Shown here: positions 50,142 through 57,940 of the stretch, piece after piece
Position numbering within the stretch: the stretch's first letter is position 1
Layout: the number at the start of each line of letters is the position of its first letter
From: JANPLN01 sp043757265
GTDB lineage: Bacteria; Bdellovibrionota; Bdellovibrionia; Bdellovibrionales; JAGQZY01
Length of the DNA: 64,000 nucleotides
Direction of reading: 5' to 3'
NCBI GenBank assembly: GCA_043757265.1
Contig: JAYUQP010000040.1
Coordinates: 163,501-227,500 of the forward strand
The notes under the pieces: generated by a model
The model's input: only the letters and a program-made list of their open reading frames with translations
What the model was told of the DNA's origin: nothing
Database searches by the model: none
Position numbers and translations under genes: made by a program

Positions 50142-51698
50142 CTAATATTCTTCCTTTTGATGTGCAAATTCGGGGTCAAGGTCCCATTCAATTGCAGGTC
50201 TATTTTGTTTATCAAAAACAATTTTTACAGGTATCTGCGCGGCATATCGCGGGTAGGAACCCAAGTACTCGTAAGGTGGATGACCCTCAATGGGAGCGCC
50301 TGGCGGTAAAATATCTACAGGCACAAAATGAAATCGCAGCCACAAATTTTGATCAGGATCCACATCAAGTGCGGGTCGCCCCATCCACGTGGCTTGTAAA
50401 ATATCGCGCAGGTGCAGGCTTTCAGCAAAATCCACAAGCTCATTATATTTATCGACCGCGGGCTCGAAACGCGAGAGCGGGTCAAAGGCATAAGGCAAAA
50501 ACGCCAAGTACATTCCGTAGCGTCCTGTAAAATCGCCAGCGCTAAATGTTTGTAAAAGCACGCCGGTCGGCTCATGTACCATCACCTGCGGCCCTTCTAC
50601 CAAATAGCCGTTTTGTGCGTTTTCTCCGCGAGATGCAGCATGGTAATACGCTTGGTCATCGTTTTGATGATGCGTTTCGAAAAAGTCAGACGAATCCGAT
50701 TTTTGCGGTGACACCGACAGTTTGGTTTCTCCCAGAGTCTTTTTCAGTGAACCATGCAGCTGTTTTGCAACGATTGATGTTTCCCACGGCATGGAGTGAA
50801 GATCGCTTGTGACAGTTTCGTAAAAAAACGTAAAATTGTTTTCCGCCGAAAGCAGTGGCAAAAGCATTTGCGATTTGGCATCAAAATGACTCAGTAGAGT
50901 TCCACCGTAGCTATGTCCCAGCCAATTAAATTCGTTCAACTCATCCGCAGGGCGGGTTAGAGACCTTTGCCAATGAATCGTTTCATCGTAGTGGCCATTG
51001 GCATTTTTTATATGTTGAACCGTGCCCCACCACCGCGAACGCGTCCAATTGAAATCAAGCTCGGGAAGTACGCCGCCTGTCTGCTGCTCCATCATTCCAC
51101 CAAAGGCAATATTTTCGCCTGTGGTGTTCTGATAAATAATCGTATCCCACGGTGATGCATACCCGTCATAGGAGAAATCCATTTTAGTGCCGTCTGGATA
51201 TTGGCCCGCTGATTTTAGAATTTTAAAATCGCCACCTTGATAAAATATTTTAGGCGAGGGGGCTTCGATATAAAACATGCCAGTAAAACTGATCCGATAT
51301 CCCCAGGTGTTGTTAGGGTAGCGAACCCGGTGCACAACGGAAGGGTCGGGCGAGTCGATTAGAAATTCGCTCTCAATGTCACTTCGCCCCGTGGTTAAAA
51401 TTTTTATTCTTCGCTCAATTTTGTTTTTGCTTCGATCTTTTTTTAAATATTCATTCTCTGCCTTGATCCATTTATCGATGAGCGCCTGCGATTGTTGCAC
51501 CGAATTCCGCACTGACGTCTCTACAGGCTGTGCATGCACTGTCGATTGTACAGCCGACTGCACCGTAGCTTGCACAGTCGATTGTACTGTAATTTGCGCT
51601 GACGCTGGCACTGTTGATTGTACAGCTGCTTCCACTGACGCTTGTACAGTCGCTTGTACAGCCGCTTGCAAAAAAATAAGTGTAAACAGGAGTGCCAT
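50142..51698 (-). CDS. Exported protein with Val/Gln repeat region, function unknown
   Basis: 518 residues from ATG 51698. Signal peptide (MALLFTLIFLQAAVQA) runs straight into a 40-residue degenerate repeat of (T/S)VQ(S/A) units, encoded by 12/24-bp DNA repeats at about 51520-51670. The rest is rich in Trp, Tyr and Asp, with beta-sheet-like segments (WGYRISFTGMFYIEAPSP, ENIAFGGMMEQQTGGVL, TFSAGDFTGRYGMYLAFLPY, RFHFVPVDILPPGAP). It could be a beta-propeller or glycoside-hydrolase-like secreted protein, but I recognise no catalytic motif. It is divergent from lexA2 and in the same orientation as the UDG pair. Confidence 0.7.
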   Translation of the reverse strand: MALLFTLIFLQAAVQATVQASVEAAVQSTVPASAQITVQSTVQATVQSAVQSTVHAQPVETSVRNSVQQSQALIDKWIKAENEYLKKDRSKNKIERRIKILTTGRSDIESEFLIDSPDPSVVHRVRYPNNTWGYRISFTGMFYIEAPSPKIFYQGGDFKILKSAGQYPDGTKMDFSYDGYASPWDTIIYQNTTGENIAFGGMMEQQTGGVLPELDFNWTRSRWWGTVQHIKNANGHYDETIHWQRSLTRPADELNEFNWLGHSYGGTLLSHFDAKSQMLLPLLSAENNFTFFYETVTSDLHSMPWETSIVAKQLHGSLKKTLGETKLSVSPQKSDSSDFFETHHQNDDQAYYHAASRGENAQNGYLVEGPQVMVHEPTGVLLQTFSAGDFTGRYGMYLAFLPYAFDPLSRFEPAVDKYNELVDFAESLHLRDILQATWMGRPALDVDPDQNLWLRFHFVPVDILPPGAPIEGHPPYEYLGSYPRYAAQIPVKIVFDKQNRPAIEWDLDPEFAHQKEEY

Positions 51699-51801
51699 GT
51701 TATGTGTGTGCCTAATACGGTACCTCGAGGAATTTTCTTTCAGAGGTAGACTAATACAAAAAGTAGTACACTTTAAACATAATTGTGCATATGATGCGCG
51801 T

Positions 51802-52539
51802 ATGAAGTTAACAAATAATATGCCTAAAGTTTCATCAACCAAGATCGCAAATAAAATAGCAACCAAATTGACAACCAAGCAACAAACCGCGCTCGCAGAG
51901 GTGCAAAATTTTTTTGAAGAGCACGGAATATCTCCCACCTACCGCGAGCTTCAATCGCGTTTGGGGTACTCCAACGTAAGCTCGGTGCAACAACTCATTG
52001 GCCAGCTTTGCGAAAAGGGTTTGCTTCATAACCAAGGCGCACATCGTGGCTTTAGCATCCCATCGGGACAAATGGTGCAAGCTATGCAAGTGCCGGTGCT
52101 AGGAAAAATCGCCGCAGGCATGCCCATCGAAGTGATCGAAACAAAGGATTACATCGAGGTCCCTCGCAGCTTTGTTAAAGACGGCCGCGAAACCTTCGCC
52201 CTGATTGTAAGTGGTGATTCCATGATCGACTCCCACATCGTCGATGGTGACATTGTCGTGATTAGAAAACAAAAGACCGCCGAAGATGGTGAAATCGTCG
52301 CAGCGATGCTAGATAATCAAGCTACCTTAAAAAAAATCTACCGCCGTAAAACAAATACAAGCGCTACACAAACAGCAAAGCGGAGGGGGGCTGACGTAAT
52401 GTCAACAGAGCGAAGCGCAGTTGGACTTTCAACGATAGAACTCCATTCCACCAACAAAGCCTACAAGCCCATCATCGTGAAGGAAGATGTTCCCTTCGAA
52501 ATTCTTGGCGTGCTCGCAGGTGTCATCCGAAAAATTTAA
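51802..52539 (+). CDS. LexA-type repressor, second copy
   Basis: 245 residues from ATG 51802 (an ATG six codons later is possible). A winged helix (about 25-85, KQQTALAEVQNFFEEHGISP then YRELQSRLGYSNVSSVQQLI) is followed by cleavage site Ala105-Gly106 (KIAAGMP), Ser140 (SGDSMIDS) and Lys177 (QATLKKIY), all intact. Compared with the first LexA it has a 20-residue basic N-terminal extension and an insertion of about 25 residues (TNTSATQTAKRRGADVMSTE) near 185-210. The two share about half their residues in the catalytic domain. It directly precedes the FAN1-DnaQ fusion gene and probably controls it and the divergent gene. Confidence 0.92.
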   Translation: MKLTNNMPKVSSTKIANKIATKLTTKQQTALAEVQNFFEEHGISPTYRELQSRLGYSNVSSVQQLIGQLCEKGLLHNQGAHRGFSIPSGQMVQAMQVPVLGKIAAGMPIEVIETKDYIEVPRSFVKDGRETFALIVSGDSMIDSHIVDGDIVVIRKQKTAEDGEIVAAMLDNQATLKKIYRRKTNTSATQTAKRRGADVMSTERSAVGLSTIELHSTNKAYKPIIVKEDVPFEILGVLAGVIRKI

Positions 52540-52640
52540 ACGAAAAATTTAACTGAATCGTTTAAAACCGAATAACTAACTTGAATAATTTAGCTGAAAA
52601 GACTGACTAAAAACTAAAACGCTTATTGGACAACATAAAA

Positions 52641-54848
52641 ATGGCTCAACTGCAGCAAAGCAAAACAACACCGGCATTGCAAAAATACTACTACATCGAC
52701 AATTTCGAAAAGCTTTTAAAAAAAATAACAGCTTCACATCAAGCAAGCCTATCGACCGCCGATGAAAATTTTATCCAGCAATACTTTCAGTTAGATCTTA
52801 ATTCCAAAATTCTTCTCGTGCGAATTGCAAATTCCACACGTTTTTATTTTCCGCAAAAAGAAATGCTCAAGTACGCCAAGGATTGCGACGTGGCAAAGGC
52901 CACGGAATGTTTAATGGATCTAAACTTTCTAAAGCTTGTTTCCACTTGCAACGAGCTCGCAGAGCCTTTTGAACAAAGCATTAAGCAAGAACTTCCGCAG
53001 CGCTCAATATCTTACTTCGAACATCTTACGCACGACCTCTGCGAAGCACTCGTGCACGGCGGCGCAACCCGACAGTTCGAATTCGATCTTGAAAGTTCGT
53101 CGTACTTTGTGCCAACGTTTAAAGTTGTCACAAGCTACTTGGAATTTTTGCATTTTGGCAACACCACTTCAAACTCCACACAGTTTGCGCTAGCGCAAAT
53201 GAACTTAGCGTCGGACGTAAGCCATGGCCACGTGTCGGGATTGTCGCGCGTGGATTGGTTGTTTACAAAAAGTGTAGAAGTGATGACGGCAGCACCGAAG
53301 CTTCAGCAAACACTGTTCGACGTTTGCCACACACAGGCTGATCTTTTAGCTCAGGAGCTCGCATCGGTTACATCGGCGGCACTTATAAAAACTCTTTGGT
53401 TTTTAAAACCCCCAAGAAAGCAAAAGACAAAACTAACAGTAGGCGAAAAAACAAACCAAGCAGTCGGCCGGTTATTGGGTCAGGCATCCGGTCCATCATC
53501 CGGCCAATTACCCGGTCAATCATCGGCCCAGGCAACAACCCACAACCGATCAAATCTTGTAAACCTCGTTTTTAGTTCTAAATTGAGCGATTTTTACGCA
53601 CCAGTGTTTCGTCACCTCAAACGCTGCAAAGATACGCGCCTGAGCGAGTTTATAAAAAAACTTCCAAGCATGGATCTTCCACCCGAAATTCAGCAATTTC
53701 TGCAAACCGAAGTGTCGCGCCCAAGAGGGGAGCCAGATGCTTTAGCTAACGTGCCACGGCGGACGGTCAATCTGCCCCACGGCTCATTAGCAGACTTGGA
53801 AAATGATCTCGCGCAATCCATGAACGCAAACGGCATCGAAACCTACTACACCGAAAACCGCGTGTGGAAAATGCTTTTTGCGCTCACATTTTGGGACGTG
53901 TATTTTTCAAAAGATGCAGAAGGTAAGCTTGCCTTCAACACCCCAACCCGCGAGTTTTTTAAAAACAACCAGCTAAGCCTTGAACAAATCCTGGCACGGC
54001 TTTCATCGCCGCTTATTCATCAGCGACATGTTTTAAAAAACTTTGCCGCAAACTACAAAAAGCCACAAAAGTTTTTCCGCTGGACACAAAAATACATGGA
54101 CCCCATGCTCAAGCTGATACAGTTTTCACCGCCCGGTGCGGTGGCCATGGTACTAACCCGAATGGCCAAAGACTTCCGCTTTTACTGCTCGGGCTTTCCC
54201 GATCTAATTACAGTCACAGATAATAAAATTACGTTTGTCGAAATCAAAGCCGAAGGCGATAAAATAAGCCCCAAGCAAAACCTACGACTGTTTGAGCTTA
54301 AAGCCCTGGGCTACGACTGCGAGGTGGTGGATGTTTGCTGGGATCAGGACGACGAGCAAACCTACGTGGTGCTCGATGTAGAAACCACCGGCGGGCTTCG
54401 AGGAAAAAACCGCGTCACCGAAATCGGCGCCGTAAAAATTAAAAACGGCAAGGTGATCGACAACTACCAAACACTGCTCAACCCATGCATCCCGATCCCA
54501 AGTTTTATAGTCAGACTTACCGGAATCACAAACGAAATGGTGGCAAGCGCCCCAACGTTTGTCGAAATCGCGCAGCAGCTAAGAGAATTTTTAGACGGCA
54601 GCATTTTCGTAGCTCATCACGTGCGTTTCGATTACGGCTTTATCCAAAAAGAATTCCAATCGATCGGCGAAGAATTCTACGCCCCTACCGCCTGCACAGT
54701 GGCCCTCGCACGCCGCAAGTTCAAGGGCTTCGAATCCTACTCCTTAAAAAATCTCTGCCAACAACTCGACATCGAATTAGAAACCCACCACCGCGCCCAC
54801 TGCGACGCGGTCGCCGCCTCCCAAATCTTCATAAAATGCATGCGGTAA
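52641..54848 (+). CDS. FAN1-like VRR-NUC nuclease fused to a DEDDh (DnaQ-like) exonuclease
   Basis: 735 residues. The N-terminus (YYYIDNFEKLLKKI ... SKILLVRIANSTRFYFP) resembles the FAN1 nuclease N-terminal region. The VRR-NUC nuclease at about 480-560 has its PD-(D/E)xK core in GFPDLITV and TFVEIKAEGDKISPKQ, typical of FAN1 enzymes that process branched or cross-linked DNA. From about 575 a DEDDh exonuclease follows: VVLDVETTGG, LTGITNEMV, VAHHVRFDYGF, and HHRAHCDAVAA. A Gly/Gln/Ser-rich linker (about 278-300) is encoded by 12-bp DNA repeats. It lies 100 bases after lexA2, so damage-inducible expression is likely. ATG 52641 is chosen; an in-frame TTG lies five codons earlier. Confidence 0.85.
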   Translation: MAQLQQSKTTPALQKYYYIDNFEKLLKKITASHQASLSTADENFIQQYFQLDLNSKILLVRIANSTRFYFPQKEMLKYAKDCDVAKATECLMDLNFLKLVSTCNELAEPFEQSIKQELPQRSISYFEHLTHDLCEALVHGGATRQFEFDLESSSYFVPTFKVVTSYLEFLHFGNTTSNSTQFALAQMNLASDVSHGHVSGLSRVDWLFTKSVEVMTAAPKLQQTLFDVCHTQADLLAQELASVTSAALIKTLWFLKPPRKQKTKLTVGEKTNQAVGRLLGQASGPSSGQLPGQSSAQATTHNRSNLVNLVFSSKLSDFYAPVFRHLKRCKDTRLSEFIKKLPSMDLPPEIQQFLQTEVSRPRGEPDALANVPRRTVNLPHGSLADLENDLAQSMNANGIETYYTENRVWKMLFALTFWDVYFSKDAEGKLAFNTPTREFFKNNQLSLEQILARLSSPLIHQRHVLKNFAANYKKPQKFFRWTQKYMDPMLKLIQFSPPGAVAMVLTRMAKDFRFYCSGFPDLITVTDNKITFVEIKAEGDKISPKQNLRLFELKALGYDCEVVDVCWDQDDEQTYVVLDVETTGGLRGKNRVTEIGAVKIKNGKVIDNYQTLLNPCIPIPSFIVRLTGITNEMVASAPTFVEIAQQLREFLDGSIFVAHHVRFDYGFIQKEFQSIGEEFYAPTACTVALARRKFKGFESYSLKNLCQQLDIELETHHRAHCDAVAASQIFIKCMR

Positions 54849-54940
54849 CTTTGGCGCAGTAGCCGGCGCATTAGCTACCGCTGAGGGGCGCCGGTGGCGC
54901 GATAATTGTAAGTCCACCCACACCGTCGTCCCGAGCGTAC

Positions 54941-54976
54941 CCCCTCCGTCGTCCTGAGCGAATGCGAAGGATCTCG
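54941..54976 (+). repeat. Dispersed repeat, copy 4
   Basis: GTCCTGAGCGAATGCGAAGG followed by ATCTCGAG, a variant of the repeat at 45298. Open frames through it encode the give-away SFAFAQDD translation. Confidence 0.7.
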
Positions 54977-55063
54977 AGTACCAATAGAGCATCGAACTTC
55001 CAAGTAAGTAGTACGCGCCCATGGCGCATCCTTTGCACTTCACACGAGTGGAGGAACACAACC

Positions 55064-55213
55064 ATGGAAAAAAACACCAAAACAAAAAAAGCCAAAACAC
55101 TGAAGGCGTCGTCAAAACCCGAACCAAATACAGAACCAAACCCCCCAGCTCAAAAAAACGCCCGTCCCACAATCGAAGATGCACCTAAAGTCGGTGAAGA
55201 AGCAGCACCTTAA
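55064..55213 (+). CDS. 49-residue Lys/Pro-rich protein
   Basis: 49 residues, very basic at the N-terminus (MEKNTKTKKAKTLKASSKP) and Pro/Asn-rich after. It ends in an acidic tail (IEDAPKVGEEAAP), giving an extended disordered peptide. GTGGAGGAACACAACC before the ATG is a fair ribosome-binding site. A long hairpin that could be a terminator follows. The composition resembles small histone-like or AT-hook-free tails; no family is recognised. A longer in-frame upstream extension runs through repeat sequence and is not used. Confidence 0.5.
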   Translation: MEKNTKTKKAKTLKASSKPEPNTEPNPPAQKNARPTIEDAPKVGEEAAP

Positions 55214-55230
55214 CCAGACTCCACATACAA

Positions 55231-55283
55231 AGGTCGCGAGGAATAAATTCACCCTCACAAGGGATTTAATTCCTCGCGACCTC
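55231..55283 (+). terminator. Long hairpin downstream of the small basic-protein gene
   Basis: AGGTCGCGAGGAAT and ATTCCTCGCGACCT pair perfectly, extended by AAAT/ATTT with a single offset base, around a loop with ACCCTCACAAGGG. CTGTTGTTTACGTTTTTATTT follows, a broken T-rich tail. It may be a terminator or a stable RNA element. Confidence 0.65.
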
Positions 55284-55374
55284 TGTTGTTTACGTTTTTA
55301 TTTCATAACGATCTCTTGGCTATCAAATCACCCAATTCACTTTACTAATTCCGGGCCTGCGCCGAAATACTTAC

Positions 55375-57294
55375 ATGTCCTCAAAAAAACTACTGTCTAA
55401 ATCACGCTTTAAAATCGCCCTCGAATGTCCCACAAAGCTCTATTACAACGCCCATAGCGAGTATTACAGCAAAAAGTCTGACGACGAGTTCCTAAAAGCC
55501 CTAGCACGCGGAGGATTCCAAGTGGGCGAGCTCGCAAAGGCCTACTACCCCGAAGGTGTAGACATCCAGACGTTGGACAAAGACCAAGCCTTAGCACTCA
55601 CCAACGAACAACTTAAAAGCGAACGTGCTGTGATTTTCGAGGCCGCAGTCCAGGTAGAAGATTTTTTAATCCGCGTCGATATCCTAATAAAAAATAAAAA
55701 CTCCATTCACCTCATCGAGGTCAAAGCTAAAAGCTACGACGAGGATGAAGACTCTTTTTACAATAAAAAGGAGCTTAAAAAAGGAAAAAAAGTAATTCAT
55801 GGAGATTGGTTCGAGTACATAGCCGACATTGCATTTCAAAAACAAGTCACCCAACTTGCGTTTCCAAAGACTAACGTGACTGCTTCCCTGATGCTGGCCG
55901 ATAAATCCAAAGTAGCTACCGTAGATGGATTAAATCAAATGTTTCTTCTAACAAAAAACCAAAGCGGCCAAACCAAAGCGCAGCGAGTAGGCAACAGTGA
56001 CTTAGGGGGCGAGATTCTACGCACTGTAAACGTCGATGAAGAAACCAATGTTTTTCTTTCCAATCCCAACTTTCTTATCAACGCAAGGGTGTGGGCTGAT
56101 TTGCACAGCAAGGATCAAAAAGCAAAAACTTCCATAGGGAAACAATGCAAAGGGTGCGAATTTCAATTGGGTGAGCTTGCGCCAGCGAATGCAAAAAGTG
56201 GATTTCAAGAATGTTGGAATGTACCGCAAGGTGAAGTGCCTGTGACTAAAATCTGGAACTACAAAAAAGTAGATCAATTAATCGAGGCTAATAAAAAATA
56301 CTTTAGCCATCTTGTTGAAGATGATATTGAACCTATGCCACACGAAGAGCGCTCCGGGTTGTCGCAAACCGAGCGCCAATGGTTACAAATCCAAATGGTG
56401 CAGGCGGGGAGCACGGCACCCTACGTAGATAGCAAAGGTTTGTCCGAAGAGATGTCTGCCTGGGAGTATCCCTTAAACTTTATAGATTTCGAGACCATGA
56501 CAAGTGCTTTGCCTTTTCAAAAGGGACGTAGGCCCTACGAACAAATGGCATTTCAATTCTCGCATCACATTTTGCACGCTGACGGTCGGGTGGTCCATGC
56601 TTCCGAGTATATCCACCGCGGTGTAGGAAGCTTTCCTAATTTCGAATTCGTGCGGGAACTTAAAAAGGCGCTCAGTCAAAACCAAGGTACTATTTTTAAG
56701 TATTCTCATCATGAAAATACGGTGCTCTTACAAATCCACGAGCAGCTTCGATCAAGCGTAGAAGTGGATCGCGAGGAGCTCTGTGTATGGATCGAAACCA
56801 TTACCCACAAAAAAGACAAAGCTGGCAAAAAAGACGGTAATAATCTGACATGGCAGGGACCGCGCGATATGGTGGATCTTTTGGACTACGTTAAAAGATT
56901 TTACTACCACCCAAAAACCCAAGGATCGAATTCCATAAAATTCGTCCTACCTGCAATTATATCAGAATCCAAAGCTGTACAAAAAAAGTTCTCCGAGTGG
57001 ATCACCTTCGACGACGAAGGCAACCCCAAAGACCCGTACAAGCTGCTCGGCCCACTGATGGACGGCTACGACAACGACCAGATCGAAGAGTTATTCTTCC
57101 AAGGCGAAGATATCAAAGATGGTGGCGCAGCTTCCACAGCCTACGCCATGATGCAATTTACCCAGATGTCACAAATGGAACGCGAACGAATCATCAAAGC
57201 CCTTCTCAAGTACTGCCACCTGGACACTCTCGCCATGGTCATGCTCGCTGTGCATTGGATTGAGGTTAGTGGTGTGCGAGCGAAGGTTGGATAA
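55375..57294 (+). CDS. DUF2779 protein (Cas4-like nuclease plus DEDD-like exonuclease)
   Basis: 639 residues. The N-terminus SKSRFKIALECPTKLYYN is the Cas4/AddB-type start with its first Fe-S cysteine (Cys19). A PD-(D/E)xK-like core IHLIEVKAKSYDEDE is near 108, and the remaining cysteines follow at about 259-262 (QCKGCEFQ) and 281 (ECWNV). The second half is DUF2779 proper, with FIDFETMTSALPF near 370 resembling a DEDD exonuclease motif I and a C-terminal CHLDTLAMVML segment. The family is often near mobile elements; its role is not established. The last 280 bases recur twice further along (60.7 and 61.8 kb). Codon usage in this last part matches its neighbours. Confidence 0.88.
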   Translation: MSSKKLLSKSRFKIALECPTKLYYNAHSEYYSKKSDDEFLKALARGGFQVGELAKAYYPEGVDIQTLDKDQALALTNEQLKSERAVIFEAAVQVEDFLIRVDILIKNKNSIHLIEVKAKSYDEDEDSFYNKKELKKGKKVIHGDWFEYIADIAFQKQVTQLAFPKTNVTASLMLADKSKVATVDGLNQMFLLTKNQSGQTKAQRVGNSDLGGEILRTVNVDEETNVFLSNPNFLINARVWADLHSKDQKAKTSIGKQCKGCEFQLGELAPANAKSGFQECWNVPQGEVPVTKIWNYKKVDQLIEANKKYFSHLVEDDIEPMPHEERSGLSQTERQWLQIQMVQAGSTAPYVDSKGLSEEMSAWEYPLNFIDFETMTSALPFQKGRRPYEQMAFQFSHHILHADGRVVHASEYIHRGVGSFPNFEFVRELKKALSQNQGTIFKYSHHENTVLLQIHEQLRSSVEVDREELCVWIETITHKKDKAGKKDGNNLTWQGPRDMVDLLDYVKRFYYHPKTQGSNSIKFVLPAIISESKAVQKKFSEWITFDDEGNPKDPYKLLGPLMDGYDNDQIEELFFQGEDIKDGGAASTAYAMMQFTQMSQMERERIIKALLKYCHLDTLAMVMLAVHWIEVSGVRAKVG

Positions 57295-57451
57295 TCGAAT
57301 ATGCTAATTTGTAACGCAGATCTGATCATCGAATGATAACAGCGTATAATATCATTTATTTTCTGATTGTTAAATAAGGTATTATTCTGAACAAAGTGTT
57401 TCTATTTGGAAACAGTTGAAGTTGAGCATAACTGAGAAAAAATCTCTTCAA

Positions 57452-57928
57452 TTACTCGCTGATAATTTTTGAGATGCCGATCGGATCAACACTAAAGTCG
57501 GTTATTAAGTTGATCTGCCGCTCGAGTTCATCAGGAGTTAATTTGTCTTTAAGGAGATTTCTTAAGTTTTCGGTGTTGATGTTTATATTTTTGAGGACAA
57601 ACGTGCACTGAGCTTCACCCCAGGGTCCTTTACAGATAGCTGTTCCCGAATTTCCGGATAAAATTTTTGTATTATCCTCTAGAACAGAGACCATTTTGAA
57701 AACGACTGTTTGGTCTTTGGTTCCTACCATCTCTTCGGGAAATGTAAAAGCTAAAGCCACATTAGTGGCTGAGTGAATGTCGATTTGGTAATCGTTAATA
57801 ATAAATTTATTTAAACTAAAATCAGCAGGATCTGTTACTGGAATTTCGTATTCGGCTTTAAGGTTTAAAATTTCGCCGAAGACATTTAAGCTGGTCATAA
57901 ATAAACTTATAAGAATATATTTTTTCAT
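57452..57928 (-). CDS. Small exported protein beside the regulator gene
   Basis: 158 residues with a signal peptide (YILISLFMTSLNVFGE) and a mature beta-rich domain (LKAEYEIPVTDPADFSL, ATNVALAFTFPEEM, TVVFKMVSVLEDN) with two cysteines (TAICKGPWGEAQCTF) likely forming a disulfide. I do not recognise the family. It starts 12 bases after the TPR/HTH regulator stop on the same strand with a GGAG site, so it is the second gene of that operon. Both are AT-rich relative to the repair cluster, suggesting transfer. Confidence 0.75.
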   Translation of the reverse strand: MKKYILISLFMTSLNVFGEILNLKAEYEIPVTDPADFSLNKFIINDYQIDIHSATNVALAFTFPEEMVGTKDQTVVFKMVSVLEDNTKILSGNSGTAICKGPWGEAQCTFVLKNININTENLRNLLKDKLTPDELERQINLITDFSVDPIGISKIISE

Positions 57929-57940
57929 AGAAGAACTCCG

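Noticed and set aside
54777..55184. Open frame of 135 codons on the minus strand
   Set aside because: It overlaps the end of the FAN1-DnaQ gene and reads through the dispersed repeat (SFAFAQDD); no ribosome-binding site or family match.
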